Assembly (NCBI GenBank): GCA_029718625.1
Contig: CM056380.1
Coordinates: forward strand, 44,491,254 to 44,555,253
Source: Synaphobranchus kaupii
Lineage: Eukaryota > Chordata > Actinopteri > Anguilliformes > Synaphobranchidae
Direction of reading: 5' to 3'
Length of the DNA stretch: 64,000 nucleotides
A model generated the notes under the pieces. The model ran no database searches. It was not told the DNA's origin and saw only the letters and a list, made by a program, of their open reading frames with translations. Positions 1 through 10,600 of this stretch are shown here, piece after piece. The position numbers and the translations under genes are program-made. Numbering within the stretch: position 1 is the stretch's first letter; each line of letters starts with the position of its first letter.

Positions 1-190
1 CTGTTTATTATAGGGCAGCAGTGGACACAACAAAAAAAAAAACCGCAATAAGTCCTCTATACAGGTGGACAGTGATTAAACGACAATGGCTATAGCTAGT
101 TGCAAGGTTTGCATCAGTGTGTTTTGATCAGTCTGGCAGTGATGAACTAGACCAAGATGGGCTGCTTGAATAAGACAACTGGTCGAAACA

Positions 191-241
191 CATTACATTT
201 ATTTAGCAGACGCTTTTATCCAAAGCGACGTACAGTAAGTG
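191..241 (-). repeat. UnaL2/UnaSINE-type 3' tail
   Basis: Read on the minus strand this segment contains the hairpin CGCTTT-GGATA-AAAGCG, then TCTGCTAAAT and a TGTAATG end. The eel LINE UnaL2 and its partner SINE are known for a 3' stem-loop with a GGATA-type loop and TGTAA tail repeats. Only the 3' tail is recognisable; the body, which would lie at higher plus coordinates, is not. Family name is from memory and should be treated as 'UnaL2-like'. Confidence 0.6.
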
Positions 242-377
242 CGTACAGAGACATCATCATCATTACAGAACAGACAAGGCAAAGCACATCCTTTGCATAA
301 TGTAGCAGCTATCCCTAGCAATGAACGTTGACTGTAGTTCACAGTAAGCTGTGGGCAAATCAGCAACACCACACTTC

Positions 378-505
378 CATTCCAAATACTATTATAAACT
401 ATGCTATTATAAACCATTCCAAATCTATTATAAACTATACTATTATAAACCATTCCAAATACTATTATAAACCATTCCAAATACTATTATAAACTATAAT
501 AAACA
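378..505. repeat. AT-rich tandem repeat
   Basis: Irregular tandem array built from CCATTCCAAATACTATTA and TATAAACTATACTATTA sub-units, repeated about four to five times. It yields a spurious low-complexity minus-strand ORF. Confidence 0.75.
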
Positions 506-765
506 GACAGGAAAACACAGGGAACAGGGAACTGATATTCCTAGGTGAGGATATCAGTGAAGGTGGAGTCTGAAGAGGTGTGTCTTCAGGCCTCGACGGA
601 ATGCAGGCAGGGTTGGACAACACGTTGATGCTAACCTTGTTAATCTTAAGTAGCTACTTAAGAAACCCACCTTGTAGAGCTATAGATGGAAAGTGCTGGG
701 CGTGTGCACTTTTTTATTTTTGATTGGGTTGATGGCTGACCAGGTTTCCCCCCCCCCACCTCCAG

Positions 766-1902
766 CTTTCCCCGGGAGTCCAACAGATTGATCGACCTTC
801 CAGACGACTACAGCGCCCTCATCAACCAAGCCTCCAGCTTCACGTGAGCCGCACAGCCCACTCTATAACTGAAATGGCGCTAGCGTTGATGGCGCTGATA
901 GGAGATTCATGCGGTTGTGGCGGGTTTGCTGAGTGCTGTCGTGTGCCCCTGCCCAGGTGCCCTAAGTCTGGCGGGGAGAAGTCTCGGGCCCCCACCCTGT
1001 GCCTGGTGTGTGGCGCCATGCTCTGCTCCCAGAGTTACTGTTGCCAAACAGAGCTGGAGGGAGAGGATGTGGGAGCCTGCACCGCCCACACCTTCACCTG
1101 CGGAGCCGGAGTCGGTATCTTCCTCAGGTAACCCTCACCAGACTCGGCTCCCTCAACGGCCTTACACCAGCTTATCAATAATCCCCCTCCGCCGCCTCCC
1201 CTATCCCAGAAACCCCTCCGCCGCCTCCCCTATCCCAGAAACCCCTCTGCCATCTCCCCTATCCCAGAAACCCCTCTGCCGCCTCCCCTATCCCAGAAAC
1301 CCCTCTGCTGCCTCCCCTATGCCAGAACGTGTAATGCTAGCACATGCGAGCGAGTGGCTGAGCGTGTGTCTGTCGCTGCTCCAGGGTCAGAGAGAGTCAG
1401 GTGCTGTTCCTGGCTGGGAAGACAAAAGGCTGTTTCTATGCCCCACCTTATCTGGACGACTACGGCGAGACGGACCAGGGCCTCAGGTGAGCTCCGCCTT
1501 CTGTAGGATCTGCACTCTTTCTCTCTCCCCGTTTGGCCAGTTTTGGGCTTTCAGTGGAATTCAACTTTCCCCACCGTGTTCCATCTCTCTGTTAGTCTTC
1601 GGTCTAATCTCCATCTTTGTGTTCTGCAGTGTTCAGCATTTTCTCCTTTATTGTAGTATTCAGCTTCTCTCTCTGTGTTCTGAAGTGTTAAGCTTTCTCT
1701 CTCACTCACATACACACTGTCTCTCTGTTCTCTCTCTCATTCCCTCTCTCACACACTCAGACGGGGGAATCCACTGCATCTGTGTGTGGAGAGATACAGG
1801 AAGATCCAGAAGCTCTGGCGCCAGCACAGCATCACAGAGGAGATCGGCCACGCCCAGGAGGCCAACCAGACGCTGGTGGGCATCGACTGGCAGCACTTGT
1901 GA
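766..1902 (+). CDS. ubr2: UBR2 E3 ubiquitin ligase, last four coding exons
   Basis: UBR2 is an N-recognin of the N-degron pathway: it recognises destabilising N-terminal residues and, with an E2, ubiquitinates the substrate in cytosol and nucleus. Four coding exons are seen: 766-843, 957-1127, 1385-1486 and 1761-1902, all with GT-AG borders and matching phases, ending at TGA 1900-1902. They encode about 163 C-terminal residues of a protein usually near 1750 residues. The segment contains the Cys/His-rich stretch [17 protein letters not shown], then [23 protein letters not shown] and [15 protein letters not shown], and ends in GIDWQHL. As I remember the family this ending is UBR2, whereas UBR1 ends in FNWQLL. 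These residues belong to the autoinhibitory/C-terminal region, not the UBR box or RING, which lie outside the window. Partial only because the window starts inside the gene. The order with prph2-tbcc-bicral supports orthology with human 6p21.1. Confidence 0.95.
1186..1325 (+). repeat. 29-bp minisatellite in ubr2 intron
   Basis: About five tandem copies of a 29-bp unit (CCGCCTCCCCTATCCCAG followed by AAACCCCTCTG) lie in the short intron between the exons ending at 1127 and starting at 1385. Copies differ by single substitutions. It inflates an open reading frame across the intron that is not real coding sequence. Confidence 0.9.
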
Positions 1903-2244
1903 TGTCACGCTGACCCTGCCATAAGGCCACGCCCACAAAACCTGGCTGGGCCTTGCTCTCAGACCAGGGGTCCCGCACACGGGACAGAGGTGTTTTTTTT
2001 TTTTTGGCAACGTGACCCTAGCTCTGTGCCCCTCCCTCGCTCTTTCCGAGAGGGGGTGAATGCATGTAGTTTACCTTTTCGTTTTGCTATTATTTCAAGC
2101 AGGTTTGCGTTTCTCTTTATTTTTTTCCTCATTTAAATGTATAAAGGATTTAGACACGCATTGAGCTGTGCAAGTGACCTGCTCCAATGCAACATGAATA
2201 CCCAGAAGCGTACTTCTGAAAGAATGCCATTTAATTTTCCTTTA

Positions 2245-2249
<5 letters not shown>

Positions 2250-2288
<39 letters not shown>
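2250..2288. repeat. (TA)n microsatellite
   Basis: About 19 uninterrupted TA dinucleotides downstream of the ubr2 stop codon. Confidence 0.95.
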
Positions 2289-2292
<4 letters not shown>

Positions 2293-2759
2293 CTAGGATA
2301 GATGGCTTAAGTTTTGATTTATTAGCCGCTGTTTTAAAGGAAACAATATCGGTGAGCACAATTTTCTCTGTGTGGAAGCCTGGTTTGGATGAAATTAACA
2401 GTAGTTCCTGCTCACCGCAGGATGTTTTCCACACTGTGATAGCGCCCCCGTCAGGTCGACCCGCGGCTCTGCACTTTGCAGATGAGTGTTTTGTATATGG
2501 TGACTCCAGCTTGGGGGAGGATCACGCCTCCACACACACTTACTGCACTTTAACAAAGTGAGCCGCATGTCTTTAAGGAACCCAAAATACATGACATTAA
2601 GTGAAAACAAGCCAAGGTAAAGACTCCTGGAGGTGTGTGTGTGTGCACGCGCGCACGAGCACGTGTTTGAGAGAGATGGAGAGCGAGTGTGTGTCCTTTG
2701 TATTTGTGCATGTTAACCTTTTTGTTTCTACCTTGTGGATGTGTGTGATTTTTTGTGAG

Positions 2760-2762
<3 letters not shown>

Positions 2763-2793
<31 letters not shown>

Positions 2794-3071
2794 TTCGGGA
2801 ATTTGAAGCAATGGGTGTGTGTGTGTGTGTGTGTGTGTGTTGGCAGAGTAATTTTCAAGAGAAAAGTGGTGGTTAAACATGCGTGTCTCGTGTAACAGTA
2901 CACGCCCCCCCCCTCACCGAAAAACAGTACCATCACTGCTGCTAACACTGGAAGTTGGGCTGGGCTATGAGCAGTGGGTACTCTCCCCAGAACAGCTCCG
3001 TCATGTACAGCACGTACTCCCATAAAGGACAGCCTTGGATGAAAGGATCTTTATCTGAGTAATTTCCACTT

Positions 3072-3109
<38 letters not shown>

Positions 3110-3119
3110 CGCGCGCGCG
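2763..3119. repeat. three (GT)n microsatellites
   Basis: GT dinucleotide runs at about 2763-2792, 2816-2840 and 3073-3104, the last continuing into a GC-alternating GCGTGCGCGCGCGCGT segment, which is potential Z-DNA. Both strands give spurious Cys-Val or Thr-His ORFs. Confidence 0.9.
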
Positions 3120-3600
3120 TGTTTGCGTATTTTCTGAATGTATTTTGATTTGGGCTTTTTGTGTTTTTGTAGTTTTTATGTTTTATAACACTTGTTATTT
3201 ATGTGAATTCTTATATCCCGTACATAAATGGGGGGGGGAGGAGTTGGGGGTGTGTCCGGTTTGGAAACTATGAATTAATTTAAAATGCTCCTGTTTGTTT
3301 GCTTGTTGATTTGTATTTTTCAATGTGGACTGAGCATGTACGGCGACCAGGAAGCAGAGAAATATCCCGTTATATCCTATTATTATTTAGAATTTTTGGG
3401 GGTTTTTGGCTTTGTTTCCGTAGTGATCAGCCCTCAGTGCTTTAATTGGCTTCTTGCAGTGATGTCACTGCTTTCACACAAGCTCTCTTCTATCCTTGGG
3501 TCCCTCAGGCTGTGGGGACTGCAGGTGTGCAAGCACAGCACCAGGAGACAACCGGCACCTGGCCAGGATAAAACATTTAATACAAAGATGGCACACTATA

Positions 3601-3614
3601 CACGCACACACACA

Positions 3615-3652
<38 letters not shown>

Positions 3653-3690
3653 CACACACACAGACACACACACGCACACACACACACTCT
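3601..3690. repeat. (CA)n microsatellite
   Basis: Compound CA repeat interrupted by ACAG and ATGC, followed by CTCACTCACTCA. Non-coding. Confidence 0.9.
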
Positions 3691-3911
3691 CACTCACTCA
3701 CTCAGTTATAGCTCTATATCTGAAGGCTCTTCAGTAAATATGTTCTCCTGGTAACCTGCCCTGACCTTTCTGTGATATGCTTCCAGTATTGAGGACACAT
3801 TATCACCCCATGTAATGAACAGACTTGTTAATATGTGAATTCTTGTATAAATGGGTACATTGTACTATATTGTAAAACAAATAATTAAATAAATGCATTA
3901 AAAAGCGGTTT

Positions 3912-5633
3912 GGGAGTCTGCAATCCATATCCATATGTGCACACCCACACAGCATATATGCATATTTACTGAATACCTATATATATATGTATATGCTGTG
4001 TGTATATGTACGCTGAGCTATGTGTGACCTGGTTATGTGTGTCAGGCCATAATAGCTCTGGTGCTTTGCGCTGCAGTCCCCAGTGCCCCAGATTTATCAG
4101 CCCACTCCCCCCCCCCCAGCTCTGAGCCGGTCCAGCACAGCGGTCAGCACACTCCACAGGGTCACCTGTGAAAGGGGATTAGGCCAGCGGCCAAGCTGGA
4201 CAGCACAGCTGCCCGTGTCCAGGTACCTCGGCACTTATTTATAGGCTGAATGCGGGCCAAGTGTCGCCTTCAGGCCTGAGGAGTTCCTAGTTTGAGTCAA
4301 GGGTGCAGAGACAAAGCCACGCACGCAACCACCGTTTCCGACAAGTTTTCTTGTTGCATGGGTTACGGAACGTACGTGAAAGAGCTAGCCAGAGTATGGA
4401 AATTTCCACTGTACGTATTGCTTCAGTCTTTCAGTACTCCTAACAGGTACTCTGTGGTGTGGAAGATTCTGTGCGTCACTGGATTTAGTGGCACAGGTGA
4501 TAAACGAGTCTTCTACAGGATGTACCCTCACCTGCTCTGCGTGTGTCACTGTCACCTGACTGGAGGCTAATCCCTCCGTCAAAGCGGCTTTCCGGCCCTT
4601 ATCTCCTCAGCCACTGTTTATATGCTTTGGGCCACATAATGTACCGGAGCCAGGCTGTCCTCCTTAGCCTTTGCCTGGGCCTTCTACCGTCTCTTCCTGT
4701 TTGTCACCTTGTGTTCCTGCCTTCTCCTGCAAATGCACCTTTTCTTTTAAAGTCTCTCGCCTGTCTTCAGCACAGGGTCTGTCCACCTTTTACGGCTGTG
4801 ATATTTCCGGCTCCTCCATGCTACCGCTACAGGTAGTTTTGGAAATCGTCGCTGAAATACAAAAAATTGAAAACCTCAAAAGTCACGTTAGGCTACTTCT
4901 CAGATTCTGGCTACGAATCGCGATGCAAAACCAACCTAAAAACGCTTGAATAAAGAGCTGTACTGCAAAGCCTGTTCCTCCCACAAGGCTGCTGTGTCAC
5001 ATAATGCACGCACACACGCCAATGCAACCAGAGGTCTGCAGTATCGCCGCTAGTTTGTTTTTACTGTACTTGCGCTTCTCCGGTATATTCCAGGTAATGG
5101 GGTCCTATGCATCTCTACTACAGATGTCTCAGTGCTGGGAGTAAACGGATCACACACCAGCCCCGGACCCCTGGTGAGAGGAATCCTCATGTAAAGCTTA
5201 CTGATCCCATCAGGCAAATAACGCCGCTCTCCAAGGGAGGCAGAGGGTCTTAATGTCTCCCTCAGCTGTCCTCCTCATCACCTCCCCTGGTGTCCTCAAC
5301 ACCTCCCCTGGTGTCCTCATCACCCGGCACCACATCTTCCCTCTCTTCTCCTGTGCGCCTCTCCCCACCCTGCCGAATTACGTTTCCCACAGAACGCAGA
5401 AGCCCTTTCTGCTGTGGGATTTAGCCAAATTTGACACTGGTTCGGGCCTTTTGAGCATCAGACACACACTGCCTGGGGGTGTCTTGCGTTGTATGTTGAG
5501 TTTTGGTGCAATGCCAGACTTCTACCCACTTCTTTTAAGCCTTAGAATACGGGCAAGGCATTGCAGCCTAACCTCCTCATCGCACGTTCGAACAAACCAC
5601 AGTTCTGGAGGAGACATCACACATGACTAAACC
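3912..5633. other. ubr2-prph2 intergenic sequence
   Basis: No exon, RNA gene or intact mobile element recognised. A short triplicated CACCTCCCCTGGTGTCCTC motif sits at about 5278-5325. The two genes converge on this interval. Confidence 0.6.
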
Positions 5634-7666
5634 TTTATTCAGATATACAAGAAGAGCATCTACACCAGACACAAAGAAAACTTGTTGCTGAAATTGTGAC
5701 CTATTTACATTTTTTTTAGGTTAGCTAATTTATGACATTAGAAAAAAATAATCTATTTTAACAAGTAGTTTACATTGTTTTTTTAGTAAGTACAATAACA
5801 GTTTCTCAATAGTCTCAGCCCTTTGTTATTAGGAAGCATTTCTGACTGCTGGCTTGGTGAGACAGGAGTGCCAAAGGGCATGTGACCAGTAGCTCCGCCC
5901 CTTGACCCTTGTTGACCCCTGGGTGGCACATGGCCGTGCCCTGCTTTGGGTGTGAAGGGTATCAAGTGGAGGCTTCGGTTAGATCTCACCCCACTGGTCC
6001 CGTAGAAGTGTAGCTGCCAATACCAACATCTTCCTCCCCAGCCCTCAAAACACATCACCGGGTCACCCTTGGATAGGGGTCTCACTCCACATACATACTG
6101 GGAGCCCCCGCTTTTATGAAAGTAGAACAAGGTGAGGATGAGAGGGAGGTGGTGCCACACAGTACCCCACCATTCAGCCTGGAATTACTTCTGTCTGATT
6201 AACTTGGTGCCAGAACAACCCAGTTCTGTTGCCGTGGTTTCCGTTTTTTTTTTTTTTTTTTTAATACAGAAGTGCTGCCTTGTGTTGCTTTATTGACAAT
6301 GCTATTAATGTGGACCCTACACACAAGCAGCTGGCGTGCTAACGGCAAACTTGCTCTGCTCACACAAGACATGACGCGCACTCTGGGATCTCTTTATGCA
6401 TTGTTTATCTTACAAGGTGGAGAGGCTATCGGCTCCACCTGACCCACAAACCAGACATTACTGTTCAACCAAAGTCAAAATTTACAGACAAGGGTTTTTA
6501 CCTGTCGAAATTAGAGGGAAAGAGAGAAAATAAGTAACTCATACAGGACTTTACAACTTGTTATTTTAAGATTTAGCGACGTTACAATCTTTTCACATAA
6601 TGTGGAATATTAAACTGTTAGCATCTACATACTCATGCAGGGGTGATGGTTAAACTCTACCTTGCTGTAAACTCTCATCTTGTAGCACCTCCCCAGAACA
6701 CAGCTGAGCGCTAGCCTGACGTCAGCCCCTTAACGCTGCGTTAACCTGCCTCTTACATCCAGCAGATACATAACCCGACGACAGCACCACGTGTGTATGT
6801 GTGTATGAGAAGCGCATGTCTTTAAGTGTGCAGGTAAATGTGCGTGACAGCTTTAGATTTTCGCTCGCTCCTGGGAATGGCTCAGTTGTCAATCTGCACA
6901 GGGTCACGGAATCTGAGACCGCCGGGAGACGGCGAGGACTCGGCTTCGACAGCTGCCTCAGATCATTCTGTCACCCTCAGCATCCCTTGCCTCTGTCCAA
7001 AAGAGATTAGCCTGGGATTGTCGATCGTTTGGACCTGAGGACGCACTTTAGAGACCCCAGTAAAAAGAGCACAGTCACCACCCCATTGTTCTGACCACTG
7101 CCCAACAGTGAAAGGTCAGTAAGGGGTCAAAGGTCATGGGGAGGTAACTTTACTATGCATTTTCTTCATCTCACACACACACACACACACTCATAAAGTA
7201 TGGCTTGTGTATCCATCGGGTTATATATCCACTTACAGAAACGTATAATAGGATAAAGAATTCTTTGTATAAAAGTAGAAGAAAAACATTTTTTAACAAA
7301 AAGGAAAGGATAGGGGTGTTATTAGGCTTGTATTGTTATATATGGCCCTATTATGCAAAGTAGGGGGTGTGGCAGAGGGGAGGCAGGGGGATTATTTTCA
7401 ATTGAAAATCTATTAATATTAATGTACAAATTTATAGGATTTGGGTATTTCTTTTGAGAAATATACTTTTTAAAGAAATATACTTCTGTCAGTATATTTA
7501 CAGTTGTATGGATAAATGTTTTCACATATAAGTTTGTTTTCCATGTGAAGGATTTTGGTTCACTTTTGGTAGTTGGAGTGGTGTGAGATAGAGTGGAGAG
7601 GATTTCGTTCTCTCTCTGTTGCTCCTATGGGAGGGAGTGGTCTCAATCCCAGTGGGTGGGACCCAC
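5634..7666 (-). other. prph2: prph2 3' UTR / downstream sequence (inferred)
   Basis: Below the prph2 stop no coding sequence is visible. Minus-strand AATAAA hexamers occur at about 6287-6292 and 5634-5639 (read as TTTATT on the plus strand), so a 3' UTR of 1.4-2 kb is possible. A T tract is at 6245-6262 and a short (CA)n at about 7172-7190. Which signal is used cannot be told. Confidence 0.35.
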
Positions 7667-10600
7667 TCAGCTCACCGTGGCAACGGCCTGCGCCTCCCCG
7701 CCCTGCCCATCCTCCACCTTGCCTTTGCGGAGCAACTTGATTTTCTCTGTGTAACTGCTGATGGTCTCCTTCACACTCTTCTCCAGCAGCCAGCCCTCGC
7801 TCTCACACTCCGGGTCTTCTGGGTTTGAAATTGTCTCCAATGCTGTGCTCAGGTACTTCAACCCCACTGATACTGCCACCTGCAGGGTGGAGGGATAAAC
7901 TGCATTACTGACCACACTGATGCTTTGACCACCACTGCTAGACAAACGTTTCAACTAATGCCGTTATGTAGCAGTTATCATTAGTAGACTTTGAAATGCT
8001 TACAAGCTTTATGAAGTAACCTGTATATCTTCTCAAACATCTCTTTTCTTGTTCTCTGTGAATCCATCTCTCCCAGTTTTAGTTACCTCAAAACTATTGA
8101 CAGCTAAGTGTACTTGGTTGCTACATACAACTTCTAAGTTAAACAATCCCCTTCAACTGAGATCAGAAACTGGTGTTTAAATTATTTTTATCTCCCAGTA
8201 AATTCAGTCATCCACACCTCTACCCCCAATCTCAATGCCAGCTGCAGAGACACAAGAATACCATCCCATAGCACTGCTTAAAAATCCTGTTTCCTGGAAT
8301 ATGTCAATTCTTGTGAAGATGAACTCCTCAGGGAAACTGTGATCCTAGGTGCCGGGGCATTCTGTGATACCCTGTGTCACATTTAAGTCAAACTATTTCA
8401 AGATTAGGTTTTTGCTAGTTGTCAAGCAGAGAGTTCAGGCCACAACAGATGGACGAACCCCAAGTGTGACCTTCATGTGTGCTCAGTAGGGGTGAATGTG
8501 TGATCTTGCCCACTTTTTGATATGAAGACATGAATGGGTGAGGGTTAGCTTCACCTAAATCTCTCATATTAAGAAGCAAATGGTCTTTGTGATGGGGAAG
8601 TGCATGGCACTCCACAAACTAACCACTGACAACTTCACCTGGACCCATAGTCCCCCTCACCCATTTACCCCACGACTTTCTTATCAGAGGGGGTTGAAGG
8701 TTGATTGGCGATCCTTCCTTTACTGAGCAGTGACCATAGCAGACTGTAGAGGGCAGCAGAATTACCTTATCGAGAGTGCAGTATTTCTGAAAGGAAGGTG
8801 GTTTTCTGAGGCTATGCCTGAGCCCACAATTCCTTCCAGTCTACTTTTACCGTTAAATGCAGAGCCCAGACTTAGGGGTCAGAGGGTTCAGCGCAGTAAT
8901 GGTGAAAATAAAGGAGAAGAGCACTAATGCTTGGGGCTCCGTAAGAGAAACATTCACACGCCAGCCCTGCAGAGAGCTGCCTGTGAGGTTAATACTGCCA
9001 GGGCCCACAGACCTCCCGTTAGCCAGACATTCAATGCTCATATCTCATGACCCTCTTTCATGCATGCTCTTTTGGAAGTTTGGTGTTCTGACATTTCACA
9101 TAGGGAGCAGATCCTGTCATGATGTACAATCCAGAAACTGGAATGGAGAGATGATAGGCAGCCCAGGCCCTCTTAGGACATGAGGATCAGCTGTGACCAG
9201 GATATGACATTAACTTTTTACCAGCCACATTACCTTTTACAATGTAACACAACCTGGTTGGTTACCGGCCAAAGTGGCTGCTAGAGTAAAAATCTTACCA
9301 GCCACAATCTAAATTTTACCAGCATTTGGCTGGTGGCTGATGTTAATTTCACACCCTTAGCTGTGACTATCTGAGTTGTCTCATGCTCATGTAGCTGTTG
9401 AGCCAATCAATTAAAGACTTGACAGCTCATGTTTAAGTCAATCAAATAAATACTTAATTGGTCCTATCTGTGAAGCCATTTGATGGACGTCCAAGGGCGC
9501 CAAGCCCTTCAAGGATCATTGTGTAATCAAGAAAGGTGAAGAGAGCAGGAAAATAACAGTTTCCTGTTCCTCCACCCAACTTCCGGTTTGGTTCTCACCT
9601 GCAGCACAGTGATAAGCAACACCAGCGCCCCAATGCTGTTCATCATGCCCCCGTAGTAGGACAGCAGGGCTTCGCGGCAACCGCGCGTGAAGATGTTGAG
9701 CTCCTCGGTATGGTGGTCGTAGTCATAGTGGGCAGAGTTGTTGTTGAGTTGGAACTGGATGCAGGGCCGGGGGGAGCTGGGGTTACAACAGCTGAATGGG
9801 ACTCCGTCCATCAGGTACTTCCCCTCCACGTTACTCAAGACACGACTGCACACAGAGAGAAACACAAAGGACAATGTACCCAAATGCTCAGAACGCTGAA
9901 CTTGCCAACAGGCTGAACAAGTTGGTGGAGTGCTCAACTCCGGGAACCAATATGCAAGAGACACATTCAGCCAGGCAACCATTCAAAACAAACAATGTAG
10001 TCTTCCAGAAGCAATGCTCAACGCGCCATTCGGTCAAAATCCGCTTGTGGTTGTTTTGGACACGTGTGGAGGTAGTGCTTGTCAGGTTTTTATATTCTGG
10101 AATAATGTCCTCTCCACCCAAAAGGGAAGAGAGCCTGGTAAGAGGATGACAAACATCTGCACCAGACGCAAATGTCAATGAGGGTCACACTTGCTTATCT
10201 CACCTGTGATTGGCTAAACCCAAGAGTGACCATGCAATGGTGTTTCAATTTTCTCATATAGAGGTGCCTGAGGGGGATTCTGTTATCAATGTTGGGGATG
10301 TTTCTCTGTAATAGGCTGGAAGGGTGAAAGAGCTGGCTGGCAGGTTGCTAGGGGAGACTTATTTGAGTGACAGGAATGGGGCAGGCAGCACTAATGCGGT
10401 TTTATAGGAATATCCACCTGACAGGATCACCCGTGAGTGAGAGTGACAGGGGCGATCTTCTGTCTTCTGGAATTATCCATATCCGCCCCTGTATCCCCCT
10501 CCCCCCAACCCCTCCAACCTTTCACTCCCTCTCTCTTTCTTTCTCCCTCCTCTCATACACACGCACATTACCCTCTATTTGAACTCACGCACATGCATGC

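Larger units (their letters stand above)
1..765. other. ubr2: ubr2 intron, 3' part
   Basis: No coding segment is visible before the acceptor at 764-765 (pyrimidine/C-rich tract then AG). The interval belongs to the intron preceding the first ubr2 exon in the window. It holds a SINE/LINE tail (191-241) and an AT-rich tandem repeat (about 378-505); the rest shows nothing I can name. Confidence 0.75.
1903..3911 (+). other. ubr2: ubr2 3' UTR and polyadenylation signal (inferred)
   Basis: No new ORF with coding character follows the ubr2 stop. An AATAAA hexamer at 3888-3893 is a plausible polyadenylation signal, giving a 3' UTR of about 2 kb. The interval contains (TA)n at 2250-2288, (GT)n at about 2763-2792, 2816-2840 and 3073-3104, and (CA)n at about 3603-3686. 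Transcript ends cannot be proved from sequence. Confidence 0.45.

Noticed and set aside
917..1924. 335-residue plus-strand ORF overlapping the ubr2 exons
   Set aside because: It reads through introns and the 29-bp minisatellite in the wrong frame; the true exons have family-matching sequence in another frame.
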